64,000 nucleotides of DNA. Origin: Allium sativum. Lineage: Eukaryota > Streptophyta > Magnoliopsida > Asparagales > Amaryllidaceae. Under the pieces are notes generated by a model. It was not told the DNA's origin. It made no database searches and saw nothing but the letters and a program-made list of their open reading frames with translations. The stretch spans positions 884,701,199 through 884,765,198 of the forward strand of contig CM060912.1 of NCBI GenBank assembly GCA_030737875.1, written 5' to 3'. This document shows, piece by piece, positions 1 through 10,599 of this stretch (positions within the stretch are counted from its first letter, which is position 1; every line of letters begins with the position of its first letter). The position numbers and the translations under genes are program-made.

Positions 1-162
1 TCATTCTTCTTTTCAAGAGTTTTTTTATCTTCTTCTAGGATATTAAGGCTGAGCTTTGAATCCATGTTCTCTTGAGTCATGGACTTAAGGTCATCCTCAA
101 TGGATTTCGTTTTTGGCTAGCCACATCATTCTCTTTTTGGAAGCGGCCTTTGAAATCATTAC
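1..162 (-). pseudogene. coiled-coil ORF remnant, possibly a Tat-type antisense ORF
   Basis: Read on the minus strand, the window edge holds about 35 open codons rich in K, E, D, L and S with heptad-like spacing (for example SIEDDLKSMTQEN), closed upstream by a stop. This looks like a coiled coil. It resembles in composition the decayed antisense coiled-coil ORF of T1 at 20.7-21.5 kb. It lies directly outside the presumed LTR start at 163, so T1 may have inserted into, or next to, another Tat-type element. A host coiled-coil gene cannot be excluded. No sequence alignment was made. Confidence 0.35.
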
Positions 163-229
163 TGTTAATACATAAAAATATGGCTCGAATATAATTCATA
201 AACGTGTTCAAGTGCTAGGTTGTTCTCCA

Positions 230-620
230 TATCTCAAGCTCGGGTCGTGCCGTTCAGGTCATGTGGTGTCAGATCGTCCAAGTCTTGGGTCGTTTTATAC
301 AATGGAACATCAGGTCGTTTTGGCCACATTAGTCCTTAGGTGAAGATCTTAAGTTGCAAAAAGCCTTAGGTCGTAGAAGACAACTCACAAGGTCATGTCA
401 CAAGCTCTTAGGCTGGTTCGGGCTAAGTTTGATTCACAAGTTCTTCCGAAAAAAGGTTGCAACTAGGTCATAACCAACCTAGGCCTTAGGTCACAACCAA
501 CCAAAGGATTTAGACCGATGGCCAACTGAAAGCTGCAGGCTGTTGCTTGGGGTACACGACAAAAGCTTAGATCGTAACCAACCTTAAGGCTAGGTCATTC
601 TAACGACCTGGTGACCTGTA
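230..620 (+). promoter_or_regulatory. cluster of AGGTCRT-like words upstream of the T1 TATA box
   Basis: About a dozen copies of AGGTCAT, AGGTCGT, GGGTCGT and close variants are scattered across about 390 bp of the U3 region, ending just before the TATA box. The spacing is irregular, so this is not a simple tandem array. A binding-site cluster is an inference. Confidence 0.35.
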
Positions 621-658
621 CATGTTATTTTCAGGCCTCTCCATTTCATTTCTACTCC

Positions 659-666
659 TATAAATA
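659..666 (+). promoter_or_regulatory. TATA box of the T1 LTR
   Basis: TATAAATA in the context CCTATAAATACCC is a classic plant core promoter. It places transcription start near 690-700, leaving an R-U5 of roughly 480 bp. Confidence 0.6.
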
Positions 667-1175
667 CCCTCACACTTCCACCATTAAAGGGTCCGATTTT
701 CCTCTCCACAAAGTGCTGCCAAACTGATTCCTAAGCTCCTCCAACTCATTTAATCCTCTATTAATCTTCTATCAAGCTTTGATTCAACATCATATCTTCC
801 ATAGATTCACCGAAAATCGTCTAAGTTCTCCAATTATTGAAGATCTCTGCAACAACCATCACATATTTAGAGATTTCGTTGTTTCTATAGTGAATTTGAG
901 CGAATCAAGTATAAAAGAGAAGAAATAAAGAAGAATATTTCAAAAAGAGAGAGAAAATGAGTGGAGTTAGAGAGATAATGAACCTTGTAACTTCAATGAT
1001 GATAATGAGAATCCCTTCCATAGTGGATGTAAGTCGATTCTAGGCTGGACACTCTAAATCTCCTTGTCTATACTTGCTTTTTATGTTTATGGCTCCATAT
1101 TTTTTAAATTTTACTTATTTGTGAAGTATTGTAAAAACACGTCGGGTATTGGTGTCCATTTTGACATCAACATTT

Positions 1176-1194
1176 TGGCGCCCACCATGGGGCC
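1176..1194 (+). other. primer-binding site of T1
   Basis: TGGCGCCCACCATGGGGCC follows the LTR end by three bases. This form (TGGCGCC, then a CACC..GGGGC palindrome) is common at the start of plant Tat/Ogre-type internal regions. I do not assign the tRNA. Confidence 0.65.
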
Positions 1195-1330
1195 ACGTTC
1201 ACATTCTCAAGGTTAAGTGCATTTTAGAGGTATTGAAATTCGAGGCCTATTTCTACGATAGATTCTCCAAATCTAAGATCCACGTGAATTGACGAATTCT
1301 CTTCGAAGTTCAAAAATTTGTCTGGCATAA

Positions 1331-2490
1331 TGCCATCGAAGAAAATGGGTGGTAAAAATGTTATAGGAGCATCCGACAATGCTGCTAATGAAGGATCACA
1401 CTTTGAAGTTGGTGAAACTTCGGTAGGTCGAGCGGTGTGACTAGAAATGAATTAAATGAAGTTGTTGCTGGATTGACTCAACAAATGGATATCTCAAAAA
1501 AGGCCATGATGGAGAAATTAGAAGCTCTTTTTACTCTCCAAGCTAACACGACAAAAGTTAATGCTAATGTCACCTGTGCTGAGGGTGCTAGTTCTTCCGC
1601 CATAATTCCAAATTGGGATCGCTCTATTCAAGAGGTTTATGATTCGAACAGATACGATGGGAAGAATCTAAACCAGCCACTAGGAACCATTCTGAAAAAG
1701 CTGCTTCTCGAAAAGCGAATAGTTCTGCCAAAGAGCCACTGCCCCATGAGGGAGGCACAAGTCCCCGGATCCTTAGCCGAGATCGTTTGCTTAAGCAAAC
1801 ATCCAGCGAAGGAGACGACGTCCTCCCCACGGATCGGCGCAACGAGAAGGAACGTCTTGAGGAAATGGTCCAACAAATTATGAAGGAAAGTGTTGAGCGA
1901 AATGATGACGGGAAGGAATGAGAGTTTGCTCTAATTAAGACTCCACTCACTGAAAGGATCAAGTTGACTAAATTCCCAAGGAAGTTTAATACGCCGACGA
2001 TTAAAGCTTATAATAGGACTGGAAACCCTAATCTGTTCCTGTATAAATACGATCAACATATGGATAGCGCATGAGCTATGGATGAACTCAAATGCTTATA
2101 TTTCCCTGTATATTTGGAGGGAGTAGCCTTGCTCTTGTTTACCAAGCTTCCACCAAGGTCTGTGGACAACTTTTCCTTTCTATTTAAGAAATTCAAAAAG
2201 TAGTATGGGCCGCAAACCACGATGGTAAAAGACGTGATGTCATTAAATTACATGGAGCAAAAGTCTGAAGAGTCAGTCAATTCCTTCCTCACATGATTTA
2301 ACGTCGCAACAACAGAAGTTGCGGATCCAGAGCCGCGTCTAGAGTTGATGGCATTGAATCATGTTATAAATAAAAAACTGGAGTTTGGAAGGTGGATTAA
2401 AATGAAAATGCCCCACATTTTAGAGATATTCTATGCAAAAGAAGAAGAATACATCGATGTTGACGATGATCTTTCTTTATTATATGGATG
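1331..2490 (+). pseudogene. T1 gag (decayed)
   Basis: A likely start ATG lies at 1331, about 135 bp past the PBS. Its frame ends after about 35 codons at 1436-1438, and gag continues in another frame (NELNEVVAGLTQQMD). Another shift occurs near 1680. From about 1920 to 2490 the text reads as a Tat-type capsid: KLTKFPRKFNTPTIKAYNR, then GNPNLFLYKYDQHM, PRSVDNFSFLFKKFKK, and ESVNSFLT. In-frame stops occur near 2072 and 2203, and again further on. No zinc knuckle was recognised. It is non-functional. Confidence 0.6.
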
Positions 2491-3089
2491 TTGCTGAAGG
2501 TTGCTCGGTACCAGTAAAGAAAGCAAGTGATGTTCCATGTGGCCAGAAGAATAATAGATGTCAAAAGTGAGGGAACGATGCTAATGATAATTGAAATGGA
2601 AAGAAATTCCGCTTCTTCAAAGTCGTTAAATTAACCCCATTGAAGGTGACACTGGAGATAATTTTTATCGCCACCAAGGATACCGAGGACTATCCAAAAC
2701 CAAAGTCTCAGAAGGTGAGTGATAATCAGGCAAATTCTGGGTGGTTTTCCGGTTCCACAATCAACCAAGCCATAATATGAATGAGTGCAAGCATCCCAAG
2801 AACTTGATTGAGGAACTGATTAGAAAGAACCGTCTGCAGCAGTATGTGAAAAGGCCATAGTCTGCCAATCCTCCTCAAACTACCCAAGAGAAGAATGCAT
2901 CTAGATCGGGAGACAAGGCCCCAGCATAAGTTAGCCAAAGGCCCGTGATTAACACCATTTCTGGAGGTCCCCTTCAAGCTGGGGTAAGTTAGGGAGACAT
3001 TTAAAGATATGCTAATGCACTCAAAAATACTTCAAAGGAAGAAAAGTGCTTGATTCTGAACAATGCTGTTTTCGTGAAACAACAGAAGA

Positions 3090-3480
3090 TTTCATTTGCG
3101 GATGTCATGTTCAAGGGGAAGGATGAGGAAACAATAATTACTCCAACTCAAGACCCTATGGTGGTAACGGTCGGGATAGGCCCGACCACCGTGTAGCAGG
3201 TGTTGGTCAACTGTGGAGCCTCAGTAAATGTATTATTCATGAATACCTTCGATGAAGCTTTCCATATCAGATGTGTGAGCTTTCCAGAAGAAAATCGAAG
3301 GGTTCATAGGGGAACCGAAGCAGTCCATTGGGGTTATTGATTAGCTTGTGGAACTAGGACAGGGGGGAAGAAAGGCTAGTTTGATACAATCCTTTATTCT
3401 CATAAATGAATTGTCTGCATATAATGCTTTTCTTGGATGACCATCCCTGGCAGCTTTCATAATTTTGCTGGTCCTCTAGT
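3090..3480 (+). pseudogene. T1 aspartic protease (decayed)
   Basis: The active-site region reads VLVNCGASVNVLF around 3200-3240. In this family the fourth residue is the catalytic Asp; here codon 3209-3211 is AAC (Asn). A stop lies just before it at about 3195, and several more follow. The stretch between gag and this point (about 2500-3090) is partly open and probably encodes the gag-protease linker, but I recognise no domain in it. Confidence 0.55.
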
Positions 3481-3879
3481 GCTTGACAATGAAGTTTCCC
3501 ATAGATAAGGGGGTCGATGTAGTCAAAGAAGACCAGGTGATCGCTAGAGAATGCTACATCAATGAAATAAGGGAAGCAAATAAGAAGGACAAAGGAAATG
3601 ATGTGGAGGGCCCGCTTCGCACCCACGAAAATGCCTTATAGTAGCTAGGGCATAACCTTGCACTGGCAAGCATAGTGGGCCCAAAAGGAGATGGATCCGA
3701 GGAAGGCCAATGCGGGGGAAGGTTGGGCGGCACCAGCTGAAGTAACAATTTCAATTCTAGTTCATGATAAATATCTGGATAAAGTGTAGAAGATAGGCTC
3801 TCAACTGGGCCCAAAATTGCAGAAAGAGTTGATTATGTTTCCGAAAGCTAATCTGGATGTATTCGCTTAGAGAAATTCT

Positions 3880-5230
3880 GACATGTGTGGAATTTTTCCT
3901 GGTGTGGAGGTTCATAAGTTGAATATTGATCTAAGTGTCTCACCAGTAAAGTCAAAAAGACGAATTCAGGGACCCGAAAGATCCAAGGCTCTCCAAAAAA
4001 AAAGTGGATAGGATAATGGTGAATAACTTTGTACGGGAATCCACATACCCAGATTTGGTCTCTAATCCAGTGCTTGTGAAGAAATCCATGACAAACGGAG
4101 AATGTGCATCAATTATTCAGATCTCAACAAAGATTGCCCTAAGGATAGTTTTCCGCTACCTAGAATCGATCAGCTAGTTGATGAAACGATGGGCCATGAA
4201 TTGCTGTCATTCATGGACGCTTACTCGGGGTATAATCAAATAATGATGCACAAGCCATACCAAAAGAACACAAGCTTCATAACAGATCTGGGGTTATATT
4301 GTTACAAAGTCATGCCATTTGGATTGAAGAATGCAGGAGCGACTTACAGCGCCTTGTGAATGCAATGTTCAAATCATAAATCGGCAAAACCATGGAGGTG
4401 TATGTTGATGATATGCTGGTAAAGTAAAAAGGAGCTATTAATCATCTAAATAATTTGGCAGAGACGTTTAATATTCTGAGAAAATACGGCATGAAACTCA
4501 ATCCTCTCAAGTGTTCATTTGGGGTCGCATCAGGGAAGTTTCTTAGGTTTATGGTTAATGCTTGGGGCATCGAAGCCAACCCTACACAGATTACTGCTTT
4601 GAGAGAAATGCGGGCTTCTAGAACTAAGAAAGAGTTACAATGTTCGAATAGGAACATTGCTACCTTGAATCGTTTTTATTTTTTTAGGCAACAGATCAGT
4701 GCATTCCTCTTTTCGATGCTCTAAGGAAAGGAAGGAAAAACTTCCAGTGGACTCCGGAATGTCAAATTGCTTTTGAAGAATTAATCAAGCATATGGAATC
4801 GCCACCGATATTGTCCAAGACTAAAGGCAGAGAAGATATACGTTTGTATCTAGCAGTTTCATCCCATGCATTGAGCGCTGCTTTGGTCAGAGAGGATTCT
4901 AAATTCAAAAGCCAATGTACTACATTAGCAAGAGGCTTTCGGGGAAAGAGTTAGACCATCCCAAATTGTAAAAGCTTGCATACTATCTTCTCATCGCCTC
5001 TAAAAGGCTAAGGCCATATTTTCAGTCTCACCCTATCAAGGTTCTTACAGACCAGCCTCTAAAGCAAGTCTTGTTCCGTCCGGAGACTTTTGGAAGGTTG
5101 TTGAAGTGGAATATCGAGCTCAATCAATACGATATCACTTACCATCCGCGAACGGTGATCAACGGGAAGGCTTTAGCGGACTTCATCACTGAATTTATGC
5201 ATAGGAATGATGACAAGGGGAAACCATCGA
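3880..5230 (+). pseudogene. T1 reverse transcriptase and RNase H (decayed)
   Basis: The RT domain starts near 3940 and shows the Tat signatures CPKDSFPLPRIDQLVDET, FMDAYSGYNQI and VMPFGLKNAGATY. The catalytic YVDD is intact at 4401-4412 but lies in a different frame from the preceding block because of a shift near 4355. The RNase H part follows: FQWTPECQIAFEELIKHM near 4745, ALSAALV near 4870, and LTDQPLKQVLFRPETFGR with KWNIELNQYDITYHPR near 5045-5150. Stops and shifts interrupt all parts. Confidence 0.8.
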
Positions 5231-5231
5231 A

Positions 5232-5651
5232 GTGGTCACTCGATGGAAATTATTTGTCGATGGTGCTGTGAACAAGTATTGCTCAGTGGCGAGAGTACTG
5301 CTAGAGACTCCTGAAGAACGTTCGATAAATAATGAAGCAGAGTATGAAGCCCTAATTGCTGGATTGAGAACTGCAAGAGAATTACAGTTGAAAGTCTTAC
5401 ACATTTTTGGTGATTCGCAGTTGTTAGTATGTCAAGTCAAGAGAGAGTTCCAGGCTAAGGGAGGAAACTTGCCAGCTTACCTATCAAAAGCTTGGGAGCT
5501 GATCTATTACTTTGACTATTACACTATCTCGCATATTCCTCAAGAAGAGAACTTAAAGGCTGACTCACTCACAAAGCTCGCCAGTTCGGATGATGCACAG
5601 TTGCTGGGATCAGTGCCAGTTGAATTTTTTTTCGAATCCCAGCACCGATGA
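5232..5651 (+). pseudogene. T1 additional RNase H domain (aRNH)
   Basis: A 139-codon open stretch encodes a complete RNase H-like fold separate from the canonical RNase H upstream. The acidic residues expected at the active site are visible: FVDGAVN, NNEAEYEALIAGL, FGDSQLLVCQV and LKADSLTKLAS. This second, plant-type RNase H lying directly before integrase is diagnostic of Tat-lineage elements. It is the best-preserved domain of T1. It was originally part of the polyprotein and has no start of its own. Confidence 0.8.
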
Positions 5652-5699
5652 CCGCGATATCGATTAGATCATGGAAATTGCTGCAGAACCAGATTCGAG

Positions 5700-6713
5700 G
5701 ATGAATCCAATCAAAATTATCTCCTCAGAGGTGTGCTCCCAGATGATCTGAAGAAGAGAACAAATCTACTAAGAAAGGCTCCTATGTATCTTTTATTCAA
5801 GATGGTCGATTATACAAGCGAGGCTTCTCTATGCCTCTGCTTTGATGTGTCACCAAAGAGGAATCTAAGGCAATCCTTGCGGAATTGCATAAAGGAGAGT
5901 GTAGAGGACACACTGGTGGTCAGATACTAGCCAAGAAAATTTTGCGATACGGAAAATGTGAACCTAGACTCCATGACTTACACTAAGAAATGTGACAGAT
6001 GCTAACGATTCAAGAAGATTCCAAGAGCACCACCTACTGAATTGATCCAAATGGTCAGCCAATAGCCATTTGCTGTTTAGTGCATTGATTTGATTGGTGC
6101 ACTTCCTACAACAAAGTCTAATATGAAGTATGTCATTTAGCTGTCGATTACTTCACCAGATGAGCTGAAGCAGAACCATTGGCCACCATTACTTCAAAGA
6201 AAGTCATCAACTTTGTTTTGAAGAACATCATTTGCATGTTTGGTGTCCACAGAAGATAATCACGGACAATGGGACTCAATTTGAAAGCAACGAATTCAAA
6301 AGGTTTTATGCTAAGTATAAGATTTAGAAGAGTTTTGCAGCAGAGGCCCATCCGCAGGCCAACAGGCAAGTCGAAGCAGTAATAAGATCATAAAGTCAAC
6401 CATCAAAAGCGTTTTTAGAAAGCCAAAGGTGGTTGGGTAGACGAGCTTCTGCTTGCACTATGGGCGTATCGCACGACTCATAAATCAACGACTGGGCACA
6501 CTCCATTCTCTCTTGCATTTTGATCCGAAGCTATGATTTGGTAGAGGTGGAAGTCCTCACTCACCGTAGAATTCACTTCAACCAAGAGGGGAATTAAAAG
6601 CTGTAGCTTGGAGCGCTTGACCAATTCAAAGAAAGGAGAGATGTAGTAGAGCTCAGAGTTGATGCTTATCAAAGAAGGATTGCGAGGCATTTCAACTCCA
6701 AAGTTAAGCAAAG
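5700..6713 (+). pseudogene. T1 integrase, N-terminal and core part (decayed, cut by E1)
   Basis: An LPDDLKK linker and a decayed zinc-binding region (KCDR near 5990) are followed by the core: CIDLIGALPTT near 6080, FTR near 6150, ITDNGTQFESNEFK near 6260-6300, and AEAHPQANRQVEA near 6340. Stops and shifts are present. The reading is cut at 6713 by the E1 insertion, whose duplicated target CAAAG is at 6709-6713. Confidence 0.75.
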
Positions 6714-6985
6714 TGTAACGCCCCGTAATTCTAAGAACATTAAAATGATAAACTAAAGAACACTTAATTAAATATTTATAATTATTAAAACGGACTGCGC
6801 CATTGTGTTCGTCTTGGAATTCTGCTTAAGATAGAAACCAAGTTTGCATAAATCAGACATCGCATGAAGAAGATATTAAGATTTGAAGTTTATATACATA
6901 TAAGACATTTATATATAAATAAAACTATTCCATAAAATCAAAATCAAAATCAAAGGCGAAAATATTAGGTGGGAAATCAACCCGT

Positions 6986-7053
6986 TAGGGGTCGACCCCT
7001 ACCCTAAGGGTGTCGACCCATGGGTTGACACCACAACAGGGGTGTCGACACCC
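6986..7053 (+). promoter_or_regulatory. GTCGAC palindrome cluster upstream of the E1 promoter
   Basis: Three palindromes lie head to tail: TAGGGGTCGACCCCTA (6986-7001, perfect); a near-perfect 24-bp one at 7009-7032 centred on CCCATGGG; and GGGTGTCGACACCC (7040-7053, perfect). The copy in the 3' LTR (about 14806-14890) keeps the arrangement with a few changes. Confidence 0.6.
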
Positions 7054-7901
7054 ATGTCGACCCCCTGAGATCTGGGCAGAATTCAGCTTTTGAACGTGGA
7101 CTCGTTTCTTGACTAAATTCATTGACCTTAGGCAATAAATAGGACCTAATTCTCATTGTTTTTATTCACCAAAATCAATGGAGACAACGAAGTGCTTCCC
7201 CAACTTAGTATGATCTAGACTATTCTTCTTCAACAACAAGTTATTCGAATTCAGAGATTTGTGCTACGACATCTACAATCAATCTTCTGTTCTTTAGATC
7301 TAATCACAATGAGTTTATGTTGCTTTTATATATAAACACCTAAAATGTAATCTTGACATGTTTATAAGTTTGGATCTAAGCCTATGCCTGTCGGTAACTT
7401 GAATCATTTCAGATTTGCCATCACTTGTACACTGTCTATATGCATATTCATGATATCCCAATTCTGTTAGTTTGCCTAATCATGTCATCTTATCCCTATT
7501 ATGTTAGTTTTCCTAATTATGTCATCATAAGCCAGTTTTATTTACTATGCTTATTCTTGTTCTTTTCTCTCCCTCTTTCCCACTTTGTTTTTATAGCTAG
7601 GCTACCTTCGAGCCTAGGCCTATCGCTGAAATACGCGAATGCACGAATTTAGGAACGATTGGGAATGATTAATTTGGGGCATAATTCATATTGTAAACAT
7701 GAATGGGAATTTTGGGTATAATTTGTACCTTGAGCCAAAACTTGGGATTTAGGGGCATAATCTATATTTTGATCTAGACCTTAATCTGGGGCATAACTTG
7801 TGTCATAGATCGGATAGGGATTTGGGGCATAATGAACATGATAATTGGTTAGTAATGAAAATGCCTAGATTTATAGTAATTAGAAACTATAACCACACTT
7901 G

Positions 7902-8120
7902 GGCACGAGGTTAGATTACACTTGTGGTAGAAGTCTACCCGAAACCGCCCGACATATCCAGCATCTGCAAGTGGTAAACCTAATGTGAAGGGTCTAAGTG
8001 CATAAACGTACACTTAATGGTACTAAGACACGAGGTTAAGTCCAACTTGTGGAAGAAGTCTTCCTGGACCCGACTGGCATATCCAACATCCACAAGTGAT
8101 ATAATTAATGTGGGAGGTCT
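7902..8120 (+). repeat. paired stem-loop module in the E1 5' LTR
   Basis: Two units of about 90 bp each start CACGAGGTTA and end near AATGTG(G)AGG. Each has CTTGTGG and CCACAAG-like arms around a loop containing GACATATCCA or GGCATATCCA. Related pairs occur in the E1 3' LTR and, inverted, in the LTRs of E2, E3 and E4. Confidence 0.65.
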
Positions 8121-9483
8121 AGCGCATTATAACCATAAATGAATGAATGGTAATGAACTTGTAATATTTCACCTGTATGAATCCATAAAGATTACATGAA
8201 TCTGTTAACTTGAGTAAGATTTAAGTAAACTTGCTTGAATTGGTTGGTGGGTTAAGTTAATCTTGTTAAACATATGGGGACGTGTTATACATATGAACCT
8301 GACAAAGTTAACCAGTTAGGGTTATGCAATCTTGTTAAACCAGTAGGCATAACCTATTGAAATCCTAGTAGTAGGGATGCAGGCCTAGGGGGAAGCTTGT
8401 ATCATCTGTCATGTGGGACCCATTTCAGTCAGTAACCCATCTTGGTATTAAATGGGGAACCCCGAACTAGGTCAGAGTGTGGGCACGCTTACTGAGCTGA
8501 TTATAAGAAGTCACTTGAGTGAGGGTGCTTGACGACGCATTACAACGGAGTCATGTGTATGCATTGGTCTGCTTGCTAGGGAAGATAAGACGCTGTGACA
8601 TCTATAGATATGGTTTGTGCACATCTTGTAAACAAAAGGGTTTCCACTTTAGGAATTGATGCATCCTAATGTAGGGCCAACACATGGTATCTACGAGGTA
8701 GGGAGCCGATCTATTTGGGGCAAAAGGAGGGTACATCTAGTCTTACTTTTTTGGGATCCCGTTACTGTCGTTGGGGGTTAACACCTATCAGTTCTACTGG
8801 GCTGCCTGTAATTGTATAGGGTAAAACCTCTCACTAGAAGTACAACTAAGTCTATCATCTTGTACTTGTTGGGATCACCTTGTTCTTGTTATATTAGTAT
8901 TGGTGCAAAGAAAAGTATTAGAGAAGCATAATGCATGTTCTGTTCTGTTATCTTGTTTACCTTGTTATACCTACCTTATGACACTATTATCTCTCTCCAA
9001 CTTATATGCCTATCATGATGCTTTTACTTATTTATATGCTAAAAGTAAATGGACTCACCAGACTTTATGTCTGACCCATTTTGTTTCCTCTTCTTTCTCT
9101 TCAGTTTCCCCTTTAAGTTATCAGGGTGGGAATACTCAAGCTTGAATAGGATTCTTCTTTCCTTCTACTTGGAGCTGCTTAGATGTACTGCCTGATTTCG
9201 TATCTTCTCTACTATGGCTATATTTTGGGGATTATGCTCTTTTATGTATTATCGTACTCTAATAATGAGTTTTGTATAAGGCAGAAGTTTTATGTTTCAG
9301 TATTTCAGACTTATGATGTAACCATGTTTTGGACCATGATGTTTTCTATTTAATAAAATTTTAAATTTCGCTGTTATTTTACATCTGTCTGGTAATGTTT
9401 CTGTTCCTGTTTACCTATAACGCTTCACAGAACTTAATGCATTCTGATAAAGAGTGACATCAACGAACGTGGGGTGTCACATT

Positions 9484-9496
9484 TGGTACCAGAGCC
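9484..9496 (+). other. E1 primer-binding site
   Basis: TGGTACCAGAGCC lies two bases after the LTR. It matches the usual TGGTATCAGAGC complement of initiator tRNA-Met apart from one change. Confidence 0.8.
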
Positions 9497-9658
9497 AGGT
9501 TACTAAATCGGATTAAACATTTTGAAAATTGTTTTCAAAAAGGTTTTAAAAGAAATAATTTTCAAAAGGAAAGTCTATTTTGAAAAACATATTCCCTAAA
9601 GCCATATGAATTATCTTTCGATTCTCTGTTTGAATCCATTTTATCTTTTCTTTTCAGC

Positions 9659-10330
9659 ATGTCTGGGGAACCTAATATTCCCGAGGGCATTTATATACCG
9701 GCATGGTTTCGTAGGTATCTGGAGGCTACGACACCTACCGAAGGCCAAGCAGATGCCCCTCCCCTAGCTGCAGCCGATGTTCCTCCTCCTCCACGTGCTA
9801 ATAACTTCTTTAAGTATGCAAATATTTCTGTGCTATGGGCGGGAAGCCATTCCGAGGAACTGAGACTTTTGTATAAGCAAGGAATTGGCTCAAAGAGACA
9901 GAGGATTTATTTGGAATTTTTGATGTTGATGACCGTAGGAAGATTCTGTTAGCTGTTTGGCAACTGAAAGATGAGGATTCACTCTAGTGGGAAGTGACGC
10001 AAGTAGGGCGTCTAGTCGAGACTTGGGATGATTTCCGATAGAGATTCGAAATCAAGTTTCTTTCTCAAGCCGAGCAAAGTATTCAAATGGAAAGTTTTTT
10101 GGTGCTTAAGAAAGGAGGCATGCTTGTTAGAGAGTATGTTAATAAGTTTAATCAATTGGCAAGGTTTGATTTGGAACTAATAGATACCCCACACGAGAAA
10201 GATTTGAGACCCCTCCATGGGTTGGCTATGTCTCATATTCTGATGGGAGCAACTTTTGAGAAACTCGTTGATATGGCATTAATGCACGAGGAAGATAAAG
10301 GTGAAAAAAGAGGCTAGGATTGAGGAAACA
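9659..10330 (+). pseudogene. E1 gag capsid (decayed)
   Basis: The start MSGEPNIPEG matches the E4 start [10 protein letters not shown] in position and sense, and is followed by WFRRYLEA and a proline-rich linker. The frame shifts near 9850 (GGK.FRGTE.F region), and stops interrupt the capsid at about 9987 and 10039. A second open part, with MESFLVLKKGGMLVREYVNKF and NQLARFDLELIDTPHEK, is at 10087-10317. It is homologous throughout to the open E4 gag at the other end of the window. Confidence 0.82.
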
Positions 10331-10399
10331 CAAGACAAGAAAGTGTGGCCTAAGAAGGAACAACAACAACAACAAAAGAAGGGCGGTATGAACATAAAA

Positions 10400-10545
10400 G
10401 CTCGAGATAAGACAAAATGTTATCATTGCGGGCGCGGGGGTCATGTGATCAAGCATTGCAAGAAAAGAAAGAATGCTTGTTTCCAATGTGGAGAAGTCAG
10501 ATATTTTGTTAAGGATTACCCGAAGAGGCAAGGACAGGGTCAAAG
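10400..10545 (+). pseudogene. E1 gag zinc knuckles
   Basis: Two CCHC-type knuckles are visible: CYHCGRGGHVIKHC and then CFQCGEVRYFVKDY. The second has lost its His (Y instead) and its last Cys (Y instead), so only the first could bind zinc. This stretch lies in the open frame 10301-10771 that continues into protease. Confidence 0.8.
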
Positions 10546-10599
10546 GGTAGGAACTTCTGGATGGCAGATGCATGCTCTCGTAGCCAGTGCGCCAGATAG

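Larger units (their letters stand above)
163..1172 (+). repeat. 5' LTR of Tat-type element T1
   Basis: This stretch of about 1.0 kb starts TGTTAATA and ends CATCAACA, which are imperfect inverted ends, and is followed at once by a primer-binding site. It holds a TATA box at 659-666 and many AGGTCRT-like words upstream of it. The 3' end is well fixed by the primer-binding site. The 5' end rests only on the terminal inverted match, because the partner LTR was not found in the window. Confidence 0.65.
6714..9481 (+). repeat. E1 5' LTR
   Basis: This LTR begins TGTAACGCCCCG and ends GGGGTGTCACA. It contains a palindrome cluster at 6986-7053, a weak TATA-like AATAAATA at 7134, two paired stem-loop units at 7902-8120, TTAAGT-rich hairpins at 8200-8300, and a 3'-end-like AATAAAATTTTAAA followed by TTTCGCTG near 9347-9372. 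Open frames in it are short and unrelated to known proteins. Confidence 0.92.

Noticed and set aside
1624..1962. Minus-strand ORFs opposite T1 gag
   Set aside because: They overlap the recognisable plus-strand gag and show no signature of their own.
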